Position numbers and translations under genes: made by a program. DNA of 64,000 nucleotides from Heliocidaris tuberculata (Eukaryota > Echinodermata > Echinoidea > Camarodonta > Echinometridae): NCBI GenBank assembly GCA_025618425.1, contig CM046835.1, positions 14,705,200 through 14,769,199 on the forward strand, in the 5' to 3' direction. Under the pieces are notes generated by a model. It was not told the origin of the DNA. It searched no databases and saw only the letters and a program-made list of their open reading frames with translations. Of this stretch, positions 1 through 10,792 are shown one piece after another. Position 1 is the stretch's first letter; each line of letters starts with the position of its first letter.

Positions 1-215
1 TTGCATTATATATCAATGATTTTTAACTTTTTATACGAGAACGATTTTGGGATATGGATTTATTACCCCCAAATTTAAAATAATGATGCAAATGTCTTGC
101 CGGAATCTGAATCAGATCTCCAGTTGGTTTTAAATGAGTCTTTATACTGTCGAATATGGTCACTTACAGTAAATCTAGATAAGAACCAAGGTGGTTATCC
201 TTTCTCTCTCTCTCT

Positions 216-257
<42 letters not shown>

Positions 258-1030
258 GAAAGAATGAAACGTTTGAGCATCAAGATAAAGTTATTATAGA
301 CGTAGTTGACGGTTATGTGTATTTGGGTGCTACATTTAATTTCAAATATTATTTCAAGAAAGCTCAGAGCAAGCCAAGAGAGCCATGTATAGCCTCGTAA
401 TAACAGTAAGAAATTTAAACTCCCAATACACATTGAATTGGAAATGTTTAACCGGCTCGTTGTGCCGATTCTATTATATGGTAGCGAAGCTTGGGGTTTT
501 GGAAACATTAATCAAAAAGAAACTTTTCCAATTCAATATTGTAACGATTGCTAAGATTGCACAAGAATACTGCATATTTCATCATTTTGGGACATCTGGG
601 TAGATGTCAGCAAAGAAGGATAATTTTTTTGTTTAGGAGTCTAGTCGCCGGAAAATCCAAACTTTCAACAATTATTATGTGTAAATTTCTTTTAAAAAGC
701 TATCACATAACAATATAATATGTGTCTCCATGGATACAAAAGGTTAAAGATACGCTGAGTACTCTTAGGTGTGTCAGATATATAGAAAAATGAGGAAAGA
801 ATGGTTAAAGTAAACTCTTAGACTAAGACTGAAAAATATTCATCTTCAAAACTGGCATGCAATGGTCAACGACAATTCACATCGTATAAATTAGATGATT
901 TTTAAAACAACACCTGACTTAAAGATTTATTTTAAAAAGCTTTCGTCATCTCAGAAAACTACTTTATCGAAATTTAGATGCAGGAATTGCGGGAATTGCC
1001 TATCGTAACCGGAAGGAAGGTAACGTTGAA
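1..1030 (+). mobile_element. Degenerate LINE reverse transcriptase remnant (3' part of ORF2)
   Basis: Shifting between frames gives a recognisable non-LTR reverse transcriptase tail. It begins with an IND-F-FLYEND stretch, then a decayed palm region near position 85 where the usual YADD reads like NDAN. This is followed by ESESDLQLVLNESLYC, W-L-VNLDK near 160-185, VVDGYVYLGATFNF near 300-345, LVVPILLYGSEAWGFGNIN near 455-515, and a cysteine-rich FRC-NC ending near 975-1000. Family knowledge: the YLG-TFN and ILLYGSE-WG blocks typify the RT thumb and downstream region of LINEs. Frameshifts, in-frame stops and a CT/T tract (200-252) that interrupts the frame show it is dead. The element enters from beyond the left edge. 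The clade is not resolved. Confidence 0.7.
200..252 (+). repeat. (CT)n followed by a T run of about 34
   Basis: Low-complexity tract inside the LINE remnant, breaking its reading frame. It was probably gained after the element died. Confidence 0.95.
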
Positions 1031-1059
1031 ATTCAAAACCGTATACATGGTATATGTAA

Positions 1060-1060
<1 letters not shown>

Positions 1061-1096
<36 letters not shown>
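1061..1096 (+). repeat. (TTGA)9 microsatellite
   Basis: Nine perfect tetranucleotide copies directly after the LINE remnant. Tails of short repeats are common at LINE 3' ends, so this may be the tail of the upstream element. That link is inference. Confidence 0.9.
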
Positions 1097-1097
<1 letters not shown>

Positions 1098-1450
1098 ATT
1101 AACATTTATTTCCTTCTCATCGGTACAATGTTATATACAAAGGATACATGTGTAGCAATGTGGTGAACATAGAGTATAATACAGTAAGTAATTCAGAAAA
1201 TAGAAGGAGGTGAAAACCAGGAAAGCAAAGCTTGTGTTTGGAACGCCCTTAGCAATTGAACACAAGTTACTGAAAGAACATCATTATATGAGTACGAGTT
1301 TTGCATATAGAGAAGGAATCGATTATAGGAATGAGAATACAGTAGATGGAGAAAATTTAGAAGAAAGTTATGCATTGGAGGATAAGTTCATTTGAATTAA
1401 ACTTATTTAGATTGCACATCATTCATGTCATTCCGAGCCTTCTGTAAAAG
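1097..1450. other. Unassigned sequence
   Basis: AT-rich, with short overlapping open frames on both strands (about 60 codons each) and no recognisable motif. I see no gene here. Confidence 0.5.
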
Positions 1451-1468
1451 GTATCTACCAGTGCTGTA

Positions 1469-1590
1469 GGACTCGAGTCCGGACTCGGACTCGAGACAGG
1501 TCTCGAGTCCCTATATCTCGGGATTCGGACTCGGACTCGGACTCGGACTCGAGCCACAAGGACTCGGTCTCGGACTCGGACTCGACCAGT
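1469..1590 (+). repeat. Left subterminal GGACTC hexamer array
   Basis: Repeated GGACTC with interspersed GACTCGAG and GAGACAGG variants immediately inside the left terminus. In hAT elements, subterminal repeats are transposase-binding sites. That role here is inferred from position. Confidence 0.85.
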
Positions 1591-3034
1591 GATGACTCGT
1601 GAATCGGGCGAAATCGGGCCGAGACCGGCAACGAGACCGACAATTTTTTCCATTTTCCGCTTTCAATTTTAGCTCAAAAAATTACCCCAGGGCACGCAAA
1701 AAACCCCGCTATTTCCGCGCACCTTGCTCGATTGAGCGGTATTTTAAACATGAACTTTAAAACGTCGATCGCCGTAACGGTATGAGAATGTGCACAAATA
1801 GATGATAGATGTTAAGATAAGTCGTTTTATGCCCGTATACACTCGTTATACACGTATGACACAGACAAGTGTTGAAATTGATATCAACCATTTAGAGATG
1901 GATTAATCTATAACAAACGTTTCCCATAGACCCCAGCCTGAGATATTTTGGACAGTCTCAAACAGATTACTATTCCACTTGTATTTCAACCTAGTATCAT
2001 AAACTACAGTGTTTATAATCTTTTTATCCTTTTACTTGCAACCTATGTTCCTATGGAAAAAAGTCAAAGTCGGCAATTTAAATTTGTTGGCAGTGTCTAA
2101 CGGTTTTATTACGGTTTAACAATTATTACATTCGTTTTACTTGAGTCACTTTGTCATGTAGTCAGTATCCAAAATGAATGCTAATGTTGCACTTGTTTTG
2201 CAGGCCATTAAGCCAGTTTAATAAACCAGCTGATACATGTACAAGGGTTTTATTAGGGTTTGGCGATTCACTTTTTTATTACTTTAATCAGCTATTTGAT
2301 AAGATTGTACTATTGGTGTTCTTGTGGAAATATTATTTTCCCCTCTTTTTTTCCATTTCAGTTGGAAACTTTCTTTTCTATATTGGCTTTAATCATTTTA
2401 ATGGCATTCAAGCTATCGTTTTGTTCTGTTGACTTATAATTGATAAAAGATAAAATTATAGGCCTTTGAAATGAACAAATATTAATTTGTGTAACTTTTC
2501 TTCATTGAGGTATCACCGAAACAATAGAGTCAACTCTCTATAATTACTGTGAATACAAGCAAAATACTAAGTTTTGTTCACATATGAGCCATTTGTCAAC
2601 GAGACATTACCTTGGCACAAAAGGAGTGCATGTTCGCTTGTTTAGTATTTTGGTTAATAAAACCTCTGAAATTCCACCAGTACACCAAACCATCACCGAA
2701 AATCTAACCATAGACATTTATCTCAACATTTCCAATAGTTTCCTCCATTTTGTCAGAATTTTTAGTGTTATATCCGGAAATCTTACTGAACTTAATCTTA
2801 TTAAGCACCAAGCGACATGTCACGGCGACAAATCACTCATTTGTGAGCAAGCCTTTATAGTTGTCCACATTCGTACTAAGAAAAGTTACAATAAATTAAA
2901 TTCTCTGACAAATGGAAGTTTTCAATGAACCAGAAACAATTTATGTTATAGAGAGTTCACTGTGAGGCATTTATCATGATAAAAATAATGTGACTTTTAA
3001 AAAAAAAAATGCAATTTAAGATGTTCCCATCGGG

Positions 3035-3137
3035 ACTTGGACTCGGACTCGGACTCGGTTGTCCAGGACTCGGGACTCGGATGCCAGGACTCGGACTTGG
3101 ACTCGGACTCGGACTCGGACTTGGATGGGATGGACTC
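3035..3137 (+). repeat. Right subterminal GGACTC hexamer array
   Basis: Runs of GGACTC and GGACTT immediately inside the right terminus, matching the left array in sequence and strand. Confidence 0.85.
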
Positions 3138-3158
3138 GACTACAGCACTGGTATCTAC

Positions 3159-3528
3159 AATGACATTATCAAGGATTGCAGTGTACCAGTGCACTAGAGT
3201 ACTAAAATAGGCAGCATATATATCATTTTAAAACCGGCTGACAACGCTTTGTGCAACGAAAGAAAAATTGGAGTTGAATGTTATTATATCTTCGAATGTC
3301 AAGAGTTCAAAATGAAAGAAAGCTATATTTAAGTAGGTATTAAATAGTTAATTTTAATACTTTAAAGATGCATGATCTGTTTAATTCGAGCAGGGCTGAC
3401 AAGTTGGTTAGGATAGCAAAGATTTGTAAGAAAATAATGTTTCGTTTTCGAAGCTGTTTGTAATTAGCAGATATAAATATCAAATAGTTTATATTCGTTT
3501 CAATTACTTTTTTTGTTTTGTTTTGTTG
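3159..3528. other. AT-rich spacer, nothing recognised
   Basis: No open frame of interest and no inverted termini. Contains a GTTTT-rich stretch near 3510. Confidence 0.5.
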
Positions 3529-3657
3529 TAAAAGAATATAAATGACTTTCTAAAGAGGCACACACTAACTTTATAGAAAATTCATGCTTAAAATTTGATT
3601 ATAAATTTTCTATAAAGTTAGTGTGCGCCTTTTTAGAAAATCAGTTATATTCTTTAA
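3529..3657. mobile_element. Palindromic MITE (~130 bp)
   Basis: Two inverted arms of about 54 bp surround a short centre near 3584-3600. The core GCACACTAACTTTATAGAAA on the left is mirrored by TTTCTATAAAGTTAGTGTGC on the right. Confidence 0.8.
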
Positions 3658-3899
3658 CCTAAATCAACGTTTCGATTAAAATGCCGCAAGAAGTCCACAT
3701 CAACCTTTCCTTTCAAATTTCTGATTTACTTTAATCATAAGATCAAATTTAAACTTTCTTGGAATTCAGAAATCATTCAATTTTTATTTGCAAATATAAC
3801 TATTATTCATTTTTATTCACCAAAAAAAATATTGTTTTGTTGTACTATATTTAGATTTTGTATGTATACTCGTATGTTTTTGCTTGATTTTCTTCAATG

Positions 3900-3965
3900 C
3901 CCTGATAAGGGTTACATAAGAAAATAAAAATCGATTGTCATTGTCATTGTCATTGTCATTGTCAA
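3900..3965 (+). repeat. LINE-type 3' end with (ATTGTC)n tail
   Basis: A short stretch with AATAAAA precedes about five copies of a TTGTCA hexamer. Short repeated tails of this kind mark LINE 3' ends. No coding part is attached. Confidence 0.5.
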
Positions 3966-3999
3966 AGAAATCATACTGTGTGCACACTCAGTGGCGTAT

Positions 4000-4205
4000 C
4001 TGGGGATTATTTTCTGTACTGAGCAAATGGTAGAGGAGCTCGCAAGATACGTCACCGGAGTTGCCAATTTGCGCTTGATTGATAACAACTTCAAACATTC
4101 ATAGCTTTCTTATTTCTTGTCGGATTTTGCTGAAACTTTCATAAATCTGTTTCTCCCATTTTTCTCCTTTTTTTCAAATGAACTTTAATCAGGGTAGACT
4201 TTCCC
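4000..4205. mobile_element. Partial copy of GTCCACCCTGAT-ended TIR family (family B)
   Basis: Text from GAGCAAATGGTAGAGGAGCT through AATCAGGGTAGACTTTCCCT matches the right half of the longer copy at 26232-27078. Only one terminus is present. Confidence 0.6.
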
Positions 4206-4799
4206 TTTATTTAAAGTACATGGGGAGCAATATTTAACAAGAGGCTGATGATAGGGAGTAACGAGAATTACATTTTATTCTTTGAATGTTGCATCTTTTA
4301 AACGCTATTTACAAACTATGGCCCGTATTCTCGAAAGTGAATTTATGGAAGGCCATTCGTCAACCCCTAAGTCCCGTATAAATGACTATATTTATGTAAT
4401 AAAATAAAGAAACAAAATTATTTTCTGGCATGAAATGAGCATAAGAAATCAATTTTATTGTGAGGTTTTTGTATTTACATTTAGTTGCAGAACTAGAGGG
4501 AGTCCATGGTGATTTTGTAGGATTAAAAGTGGGCGACATTTGGCTCTCCATACTTCAGTGGCCTAAATCTATACTTAAAGTTAGGGACCTTTCGAGAATA
4601 TATCCTTTATTAGTGCGCAAAATTTCGAAATCCTGAAGCAATATAAAGATTATGAGAGAGAGAGAGCAGAGCAACCGAGCTTTGGAGAAAATTGCGCAAT
4701 TTATAGCATCAAAACCTCTTTTCTAATGCATTTTACTCTGTAGATTGGGGCATATATTTTAATCCTTCATAGAATCTTTATTTTTCTTGCTTTCCTCCC
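4206..4799. other. Unassigned sequence
   Basis: No gene or clear repeat unit. A similar phrase about a fall to 'gcgcaaaattctgaaatcctg' recurs near 17005-17030, so part of it is probably a dispersed repeat. Confidence 0.4.
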
Positions 4800-4819
4800 C
4801 TTTCTCTTTCTCCCATTTG

Positions 4820-5130
4820 CGTTTTTTTTTTTTTTTTTTTTTTTTTGCCCCCCTGACAACTTTTGACAGAAAAAAGAATTCTTTTTTTTTTGGTTATTTT
4901 TTGCTTGTCAGAGAATCATGAAGCAAAACGTCTGATACCCCCCCCCCCCCCCCCCCCCCCCCACTGAGCGACTTTTGGAGGGCTGGAGAAAAAAAATTGT
5001 CGCCACTCCCCCCCCCCCCCCCCATACTGAGCGAGTTTTGGAGGGCTGGCGAGAAGAAAAAAATACGGGTCTCCCTCCAAGCAGAATTTGACTCCCCCCC
5101 CCCCCCCCCTCCCTAGATAAGCAAACAAGA
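4820..5130. repeat. Poly-T / poly-C element interior with three repeated segments
   Basis: T runs are followed by three C runs (about 4938-4962, 5008-5023 and 5094-5109). They are separated by diverged copies of an ACTGAGCGA-TTTTGGAGGGCTGG segment. The same segment occurs in reverse orientation inside the hAT-like element at 56416-56753, so this is probably another copy of that family. I could not find both ends. Confidence 0.6.
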
Positions 5131-6916
5131 CATTATTCATTTTACCAGCGCTCCCCCAAATCTCTCATTTTGTTGGCAGGAATGGGGAAAAACTCCTGGT
5201 CTGAACAAGAAAAATTGGGTTTTTTACCATTCATTTAAAATTCACCTCTTATCGTTCTTCTTTATTTCCATTACATCAACATCTCTCTTATCATCTCACA
5301 AGTTATCTCTCTGATTATCTCTAATCTCTCAATCTGAGAATGGTCGGTTAAGAGTGAATATTTTGTCCGTCCGTGACACATTATATTTTATCAAAATTAA
5401 TTGAAAGACTATCACTGCCATGAAATACATCGAAAGTTACTAGAAATTAGGTTCTTCAAAGGGTTCCAAGGTGCCAGGTTTCTTGGACCAAACTATTTTT
5501 CAGCAGGGGTGTTGTAAAAAATGACACTTATAGCAAAATTTCTACCTGTGATGCACATATTTCACATTTCTTATGGACTCTAAAGCTTGTTTTGAATTTC
5601 CAAATGTCTGATAGGGAAGCCAATTTATTTTACTGACATTTGCAAGTGAAAGTATTAGACAAGATCATGTTGTTCTGATATTAGTAGAAAAAGAGTAATG
5701 AGAAGTCAACACAAAATATCTATCTCCCACTCAAAGAAATTGAGCATTTTTTTTTTCTTTTATTCTATAATTAAGATTCTGCACCATTGTAGAAATAATT
5801 CATCTGTTGTCATATACAGAATCTTTACAAGTATTATTGACACAGTATTTTTCCATCACAACTAAAGTAAGGTCAGATGACCTCATCTGCTACATGCTTG
5901 AAAGTATTACAATCTTTAATTTTTTGCATTTGTTGAATAATACAGTTTTCTTTTCCATTTTCGAACACAGCGAAGATTGACGTGATTGAGGTGGATTTTC
6001 ATGGGAAACGCTAATGATTCACGAATGATGCGAATGTCGAAAAATGGCAAACTCCAATATTCGTATTTTAGGCTCCAGAAGTTCGCCAAACATGCGTGGG
6101 GGTTTGGGAGCTTCGTCATTTTTTACGGGAGTCGGGGAATTTAAGAAGTTTGAAATTTCTTGTGAACGTTTCCAGCATCCAGATTTGCTCCTAATTTTCT
6201 TTTGAAAATGTCTGAAAAGCTTCGTCATATGCGCACGACCTATTCACGACGCGCTCCTGTACTACATGTATTTTACTCCCGGGAGTGTATGAAATTATGA
6301 GTTATGCTACATAGAATAAATTATAAATAAACATCAGAATTTTCATAACAAATTTGCCCATTACTAAAAAAAAAAAATTTAAATTCTCCAATGAAGCAAT
6401 GACCATCTTATATACAAATTTAGAACTCTGAAAGAATTCTAAAGAATATTGGTTGTACTGTGATCGACACATACCAAGGGCATATTACGCTTGAAAATGA
6501 AAAACTATTATGTTAATTTTCGGTATGATATACATGTATTTTGTAAGGCCCTCTTGATAAATCCGAATCAATGATTACTAACTTCTTTTTTTTCAATTTA
6601 TACATTATAAATTATTTGTTTTACTCTGAACCTCCACAGATCTACTTCAATAGTTTTAAGTCATGTAAATAGTATTTGATAGTACTGACTTTCTCAAAAC
6701 GATTTCAATAATTTGAGTAATCAGAAATAAGATCAGTTAATTGGATTAGTACTTTTTTAATCTGTGGAAATTCACAATGAATCAAAGCATAACCGCATTG
6801 GGCCCGGCAGTCACCTCAATATTAGCATTAGGGGCCCTGCAATGTCCCTAGGCCACCTCGAAGAGAAAACCTCGCCTCAATAATGTAGGCCTATCTACCT
6901 TGAACAATGATTGTTC
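5131..6916. other. Geneless AT-rich stretch
   Basis: Only short chance frames. No splice-flanked coding segment, SINE or clear terminal repeats seen. Confidence 0.5.
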
Positions 6917-7053
6917 AAGCTCTTCAAATATGGCACCTTCACCTTCCCCTTCCCATGTCATATGATATATTCTTTACAGCCAATTATTGGAAGTAAAGAA
7001 TATATAATATGACATGGGGAAGGGAAAGTGAAGGTGCCATATTTGAAGAGCTT
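6917..7053. mobile_element. Palindromic MITE (~137 bp)
   Basis: The arms AAGCTCTTCAAATATGGCAC and GTGCCATATTTGAAGAGCTT extend inward for about 58 bp each and contain CCTTCACCTTCCCCTTCCCA and its inverse. Few mismatches, so relatively young. Confidence 0.85.
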
Positions 7054-7254
7054 TAGATACAGTACACTACTTTTATTTACTTTGCTTATTACAATAGCTT
7101 TAGATTCTGAGAATTGTTCCATCTCCTGCAGCCACCTTCGAAGCTGAAGAGGCTTAGTTGAACCCATACATGCACTCTGTTGAATGAAAAGAGAAAAGAA
7201 TGAAATAACTGCGTTGAGAAAATTATCTGTTTCGTAACATTAAAAAGGTGTTAC

Positions 7255-7255
<1 letters not shown>

Positions 7256-7321
<66 letters not shown>
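7256..7321. repeat. (AT)n microsatellite
   Basis: About 33 uninterrupted AT units, directly bordering the Penelope-like terminal sequence. Confidence 0.95.
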
Positions 7322-7326
<5 letters not shown>

Positions 7327-7486
7327 GAAGAGATGGACTATGAGGCGGTCGTAGCTTTATTATCATCCTTTATTTGTCAAGCTTTCGATCTATATATCTT
7401 CATCAGGACGGTATAAAAACACAAAATGGTGGCTGACATTTACATCGGAATAAAAGGAGGGTAATAAAAGCTACGACCGTCCCATA
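7322..7486 (-). mobile_element. Penelope-like retroelement termini in inverted arrangement
   Basis: On the minus strand a CTGATGA core (7400-7406) is followed by a short GAT/ATC hairpin and GAAA (7383-7386), then AAGCTTGACAAATAAAGG and GCTACGACCGCC. CTGATGA-stem-GAAA is the conserved core of hammerhead ribozymes, which are known in the terminal repeats of Penelope-like elements. The segment GTCGTAGCTTTATTATCATC at 7349-7368 reappears inverted near 7457-7482. Stem I of a full ribozyme is not convincing, so function is unproven. Confidence 0.5.
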
Positions 7487-7487
7487 A

Positions 7488-7494
7488 TATATAC

Positions 7495-7570
<76 letters not shown>
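7488..7570. repeat. (AT)n with ATAC interruptions
   Basis: Second AT microsatellite on the other side of the Penelope-like termini. Confidence 0.95.
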
Positions 7571-7571
<1 letters not shown>

Positions 7572-7575
7572 ATGA

Positions 7576-9857
7576 TTAGAGCAGACTTCCATGCATGTGA
7601 TATGCAAATCATTGAACGTCAATCTTTGTGACTGAACCAAGGTTAGTTAGCAAACTTATTTATATTGCCTACCTCTCCAAATTTCAGCAGGGCAGTAGTT
7701 AATTATTTCTTCCCATCCGAATTTGTCTTCATTCTAATGGGAAATGCCCTGAATCTATTCTACTGAAGAATAGAAGCACCATCCTGAAAGAAAATGGTTC
7801 TTACATTACATAACACCATTATATAACCTTTTCAAGACAACTGACCACATTTTGTGGTTTGGCTTAATAAGTTTTGATTCAGAGCTCTAAAAAAATATAC
7901 AAGATGCATGAGTAGAAAGAGCAAAATTTCGTACACATACTATGTCCATTTTAATTGCATGACCATATTGCGTTTGATGCCAGGAATTTTAAAAACGAGA
8001 ATAAGTTTTGAGATCCTTAAATTGGCAACACACGGAGAGGTTCAAAATAATTGTTTTTTAATCAAAATTGGCAATTATTTCAACTTTTCCACATATTCCT
8101 AACCATGTATATTGTCTTCAAAGATATTACTCCTTATTAGAACCATGTAGCACCAAAAGGAAAATATTATTGTTGCCAATTTAAAGAACAAAACGTGATC
8201 AATATAGACCTTAGATAATTCCTGTAAAGGGTTAAGACAATACACACCCAAGAATTAAAGTCACATATTCCACTTTATTACTTGGCTTCCATGATCGTGG
8301 CTCAAAGTCAAAGAGGCCGAATTACATCACTTCCCGTAGAGGGCGAACATCACACTGAATTACCATACATGTATGGACTTGACTTCTTCTTTTCTTCCAT
8401 TCTGATTTTTCCCCTTATCACTAGTCGATAAAACCCGTATAAAGGCAAAACATTTATCAAAACAAAACATGAAACTCGAATATAATGTGTACAATGGGAA
8501 GAACAGACACATAACTTGATATCAGTTACTAATGAAATCTGACAAAGCAATGAACTATACAAAGTCATGTACAAACAAAAGCCACACGATGTAGCAACGT
8601 CACTAGAACGCGTTCATGAAACTTCCATTATTGCACACAGTCATACAAATGTTTGTCCATCAGCAATGATATAGAGATAATATGAACAGGGTCACCCATG
8701 TCATTAATCAGGCTAGACTATGCAAATAATATTCTAAAAAACAGAATTAATATCACAAAAAATCAAATTTCCCTACACTCTAGCCTCAAAACTGAAAAAT
8801 TGCAAAAACTCGGTGACAATCGTTAGCTATTTTAAACCTCACTGAATACGAAATCAAAAAGTATAAATCAGGCGAGTTACACGGACATTCAAAAATCAAT
8901 TTAATACGTACTAGAGTGATGATAATCATCAAATATTACAAAAACACGATTAGTATTGGATTAAAAATCAACACATCTGCTCAAAGTAAATCACTCTGCA
9001 TTATACATGACAATGTCATTAAAATTATAAAACAAACCACTGCTCTATTAGAATCAAAACAACACATTAAAATCGAATGCCACAAATCAAATAGCTACAT
9101 TGTATTATAAAAAAATAATAATAATAATAATAGCTAATGATCTTTGACCTAAACACCTCCGCAACACAACTGAAGTAAACAAACACTGTCATATTAGTGC
9201 AAAACATTTTTATACATGCATGAAAGGAAACAATAAAATCAGTTCCCTTACCTTTTTTTAATGATATAAATGAAGAAAAATAGTACAAATTAAATATGTT
9301 TGTCTGAAAATAATCCCTACAATAAACAATAGAATCCTACATATACAGCATTGACTAATTTATTTACATGTAGTAATACCCCTTGATAACTTGAAAGTAC
9401 ATGTATTAACATGGCCAAAAGAATATCAGTATCCAGAATTCCAGATACAGTACTGTACTAATAACATGCATGCAGGTTTGAACGTCTCGCAATCATGAAT
9501 AATATCAATTAGCTGAACAACAGTGTATCCTTGACATATCCCTCTACATATTATATCTTCTTTCTTTCCTGGATCGATTATAACTTGCCACTGCTTACTA
9601 TCTGTCCGAGTGTCTCCCTTTGTCTCCTTCCTAAGCAACACAATCATAAAATCATAACAGATTCTTTGTCCATCCTTCTATATTCTTCCCTCTTCCCTTA
9701 CAACAATTTACATATTACTTTCCTTCTTTTAAATCCATTGAACTAAACTAATCCAGGAGTTTGACTAAATACCTGACAGAACTAATTGGTCATAACCATC
9801 ATCCCAATATCTCCTCTTGTACTTACCATGTTAAAGGGGATGTAAACTGACGAGACT
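7576..9857. other. Geneless AT-rich stretch
   Basis: No coding exon supported. Contains a short (AAT)n at about 9112-9132. The open frames here (up to 74 codons) have no recognisable domain and no consistent splice signals. Confidence 0.5.
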
Positions 9858-9861
9858 AATA

Positions 9862-10790
9862 CCGCGTTTACACATTGATCCGACTCTCGGGTTCGACACG
9901 AGACTCGTGTCGAACACGGCAATTTTATGATGTATAAACGCGATCAGTGTGATCCGAGACTCGGGTCGAACACGCCTTTTTAGCTCCGCCAGAATAGTAG
10001 GTTTCAATCCGAGAGTCGTATCAGACCCGGCAATTTTTTTGATGTGTAAACAGAAAGCCGTGTCGAACACGGCAATTTATGAAAGGGAAAACAAAAAGAA
10101 AAGAAGAAAAACATAAGAAAGGAAGAAGAGAGAATGAAAAACAATAAAATTCATTAAGAATTAAGATTAAACAAAGAAATACATAAGAAATATAGAAGCG
10201 GGACGATGGAAGAAGGAAAAAACAAAGAAATACATTAGGAATTATAAGAGTAAACAAAGAAATACATAAACAAATATAGAACAGAGAAGATGAAAGAAGG
10301 AAAAACAAAGAAATACATTAGAATTATAAGAGGAAACAAAGAAATACATAAACAAATATAGAAGAGAGAAGATGAAAGAAGGAAAAACAAAGAAATTCAT
10401 TAGGAATTATAAGGGGAAACAAAGTAATACATAAACAAAAATAGAAGAGAGAAGATGAAAAAAGAAAAAACAAAGAAATTCATTAAGACTCAAGATTGAA
10501 CAAAGAAATACATAAGCAAACATAGAAGAGAGAAAACGAAGGAAGGAAAAACAAAGAAATTATAACAGAGAAAATGAAACAAAGGAAAAGTAAAACAGCT
10601 TGTGAAAGTTTGCCAATCAACCACGTTTGTGACGTTATGCTACTCCCGTCTGTGATCCGCAAGGCGGGTCGAACTCGCCAATTCAATACATGTATAAACG
10701 CGATCACAGTTTTCCTCCCGTGGGAGCTTGAGGCGGGTTCGACACGACTCTCGTGTCGAACCCGCGAGCCGGATCAATGTGTAAACACGG
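9862..10790. mobile_element. Foldback transposon with subterminal hairpins and internal tandem repeats
   Basis: The termini CCGCGTTTACACATTGATCC and GGATCAATGTGTAAACACGG are inverted and flanked by TA on both sides. Near each end is an almost perfect palindrome, GTTCGACACGAG and its mirror, at about 9891-9915 and 10739-10764. Further copies of GTTCGA/TCGAAC words lie inside. The centre (10080-10570) is an A-rich tandem array. No transposase frame is seen, so the element is non-autonomous. The superfamily is uncertain: the TA flank fits Tc1/mariner, but others are possible. Confidence 0.75.
10080..10570 (+). repeat. A-rich tandem array, ~82-bp period
   Basis: The phrase GGAAAAACAAAGAAAT recurs at about 10215, 10299, 10381 and 10463, and AACAAAGAAATACATAA recurs with the same period. 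About six diverged units fill the core of the foldback element. Confidence 0.8.
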
Positions 10791-10792
10791 TA

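Larger units (their letters stand above)
1459..3150. mobile_element. hAT-like non-autonomous transposon with subterminal GGACTC arrays
   Basis: The ends are inverted: CAGTGCTGTAG at 1459-1469 and CTACAGCACTG at 3140-3150. They are flanked by a perfect 8-bp direct repeat GTATCTAC at 1451-1458 and 3151-3158. An 8-bp target duplication with CAG-type termini is the hAT signature. Just inside each end is an array of GGACTC hexamers and variants (about 1469-1590 and 3035-3137), in the same orientation at both ends. The 1.4-kb interior holds small open frames (for example 2584-2928) with no transposase motif that I recognise, so the element should depend on a transposase supplied elsewhere. Confidence 0.8.

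Noticed and set aside
1210..1395. 61-codon plus-strand frame
   Set aside because: A minus-strand frame of equal length overlaps it. No motif or splice context.
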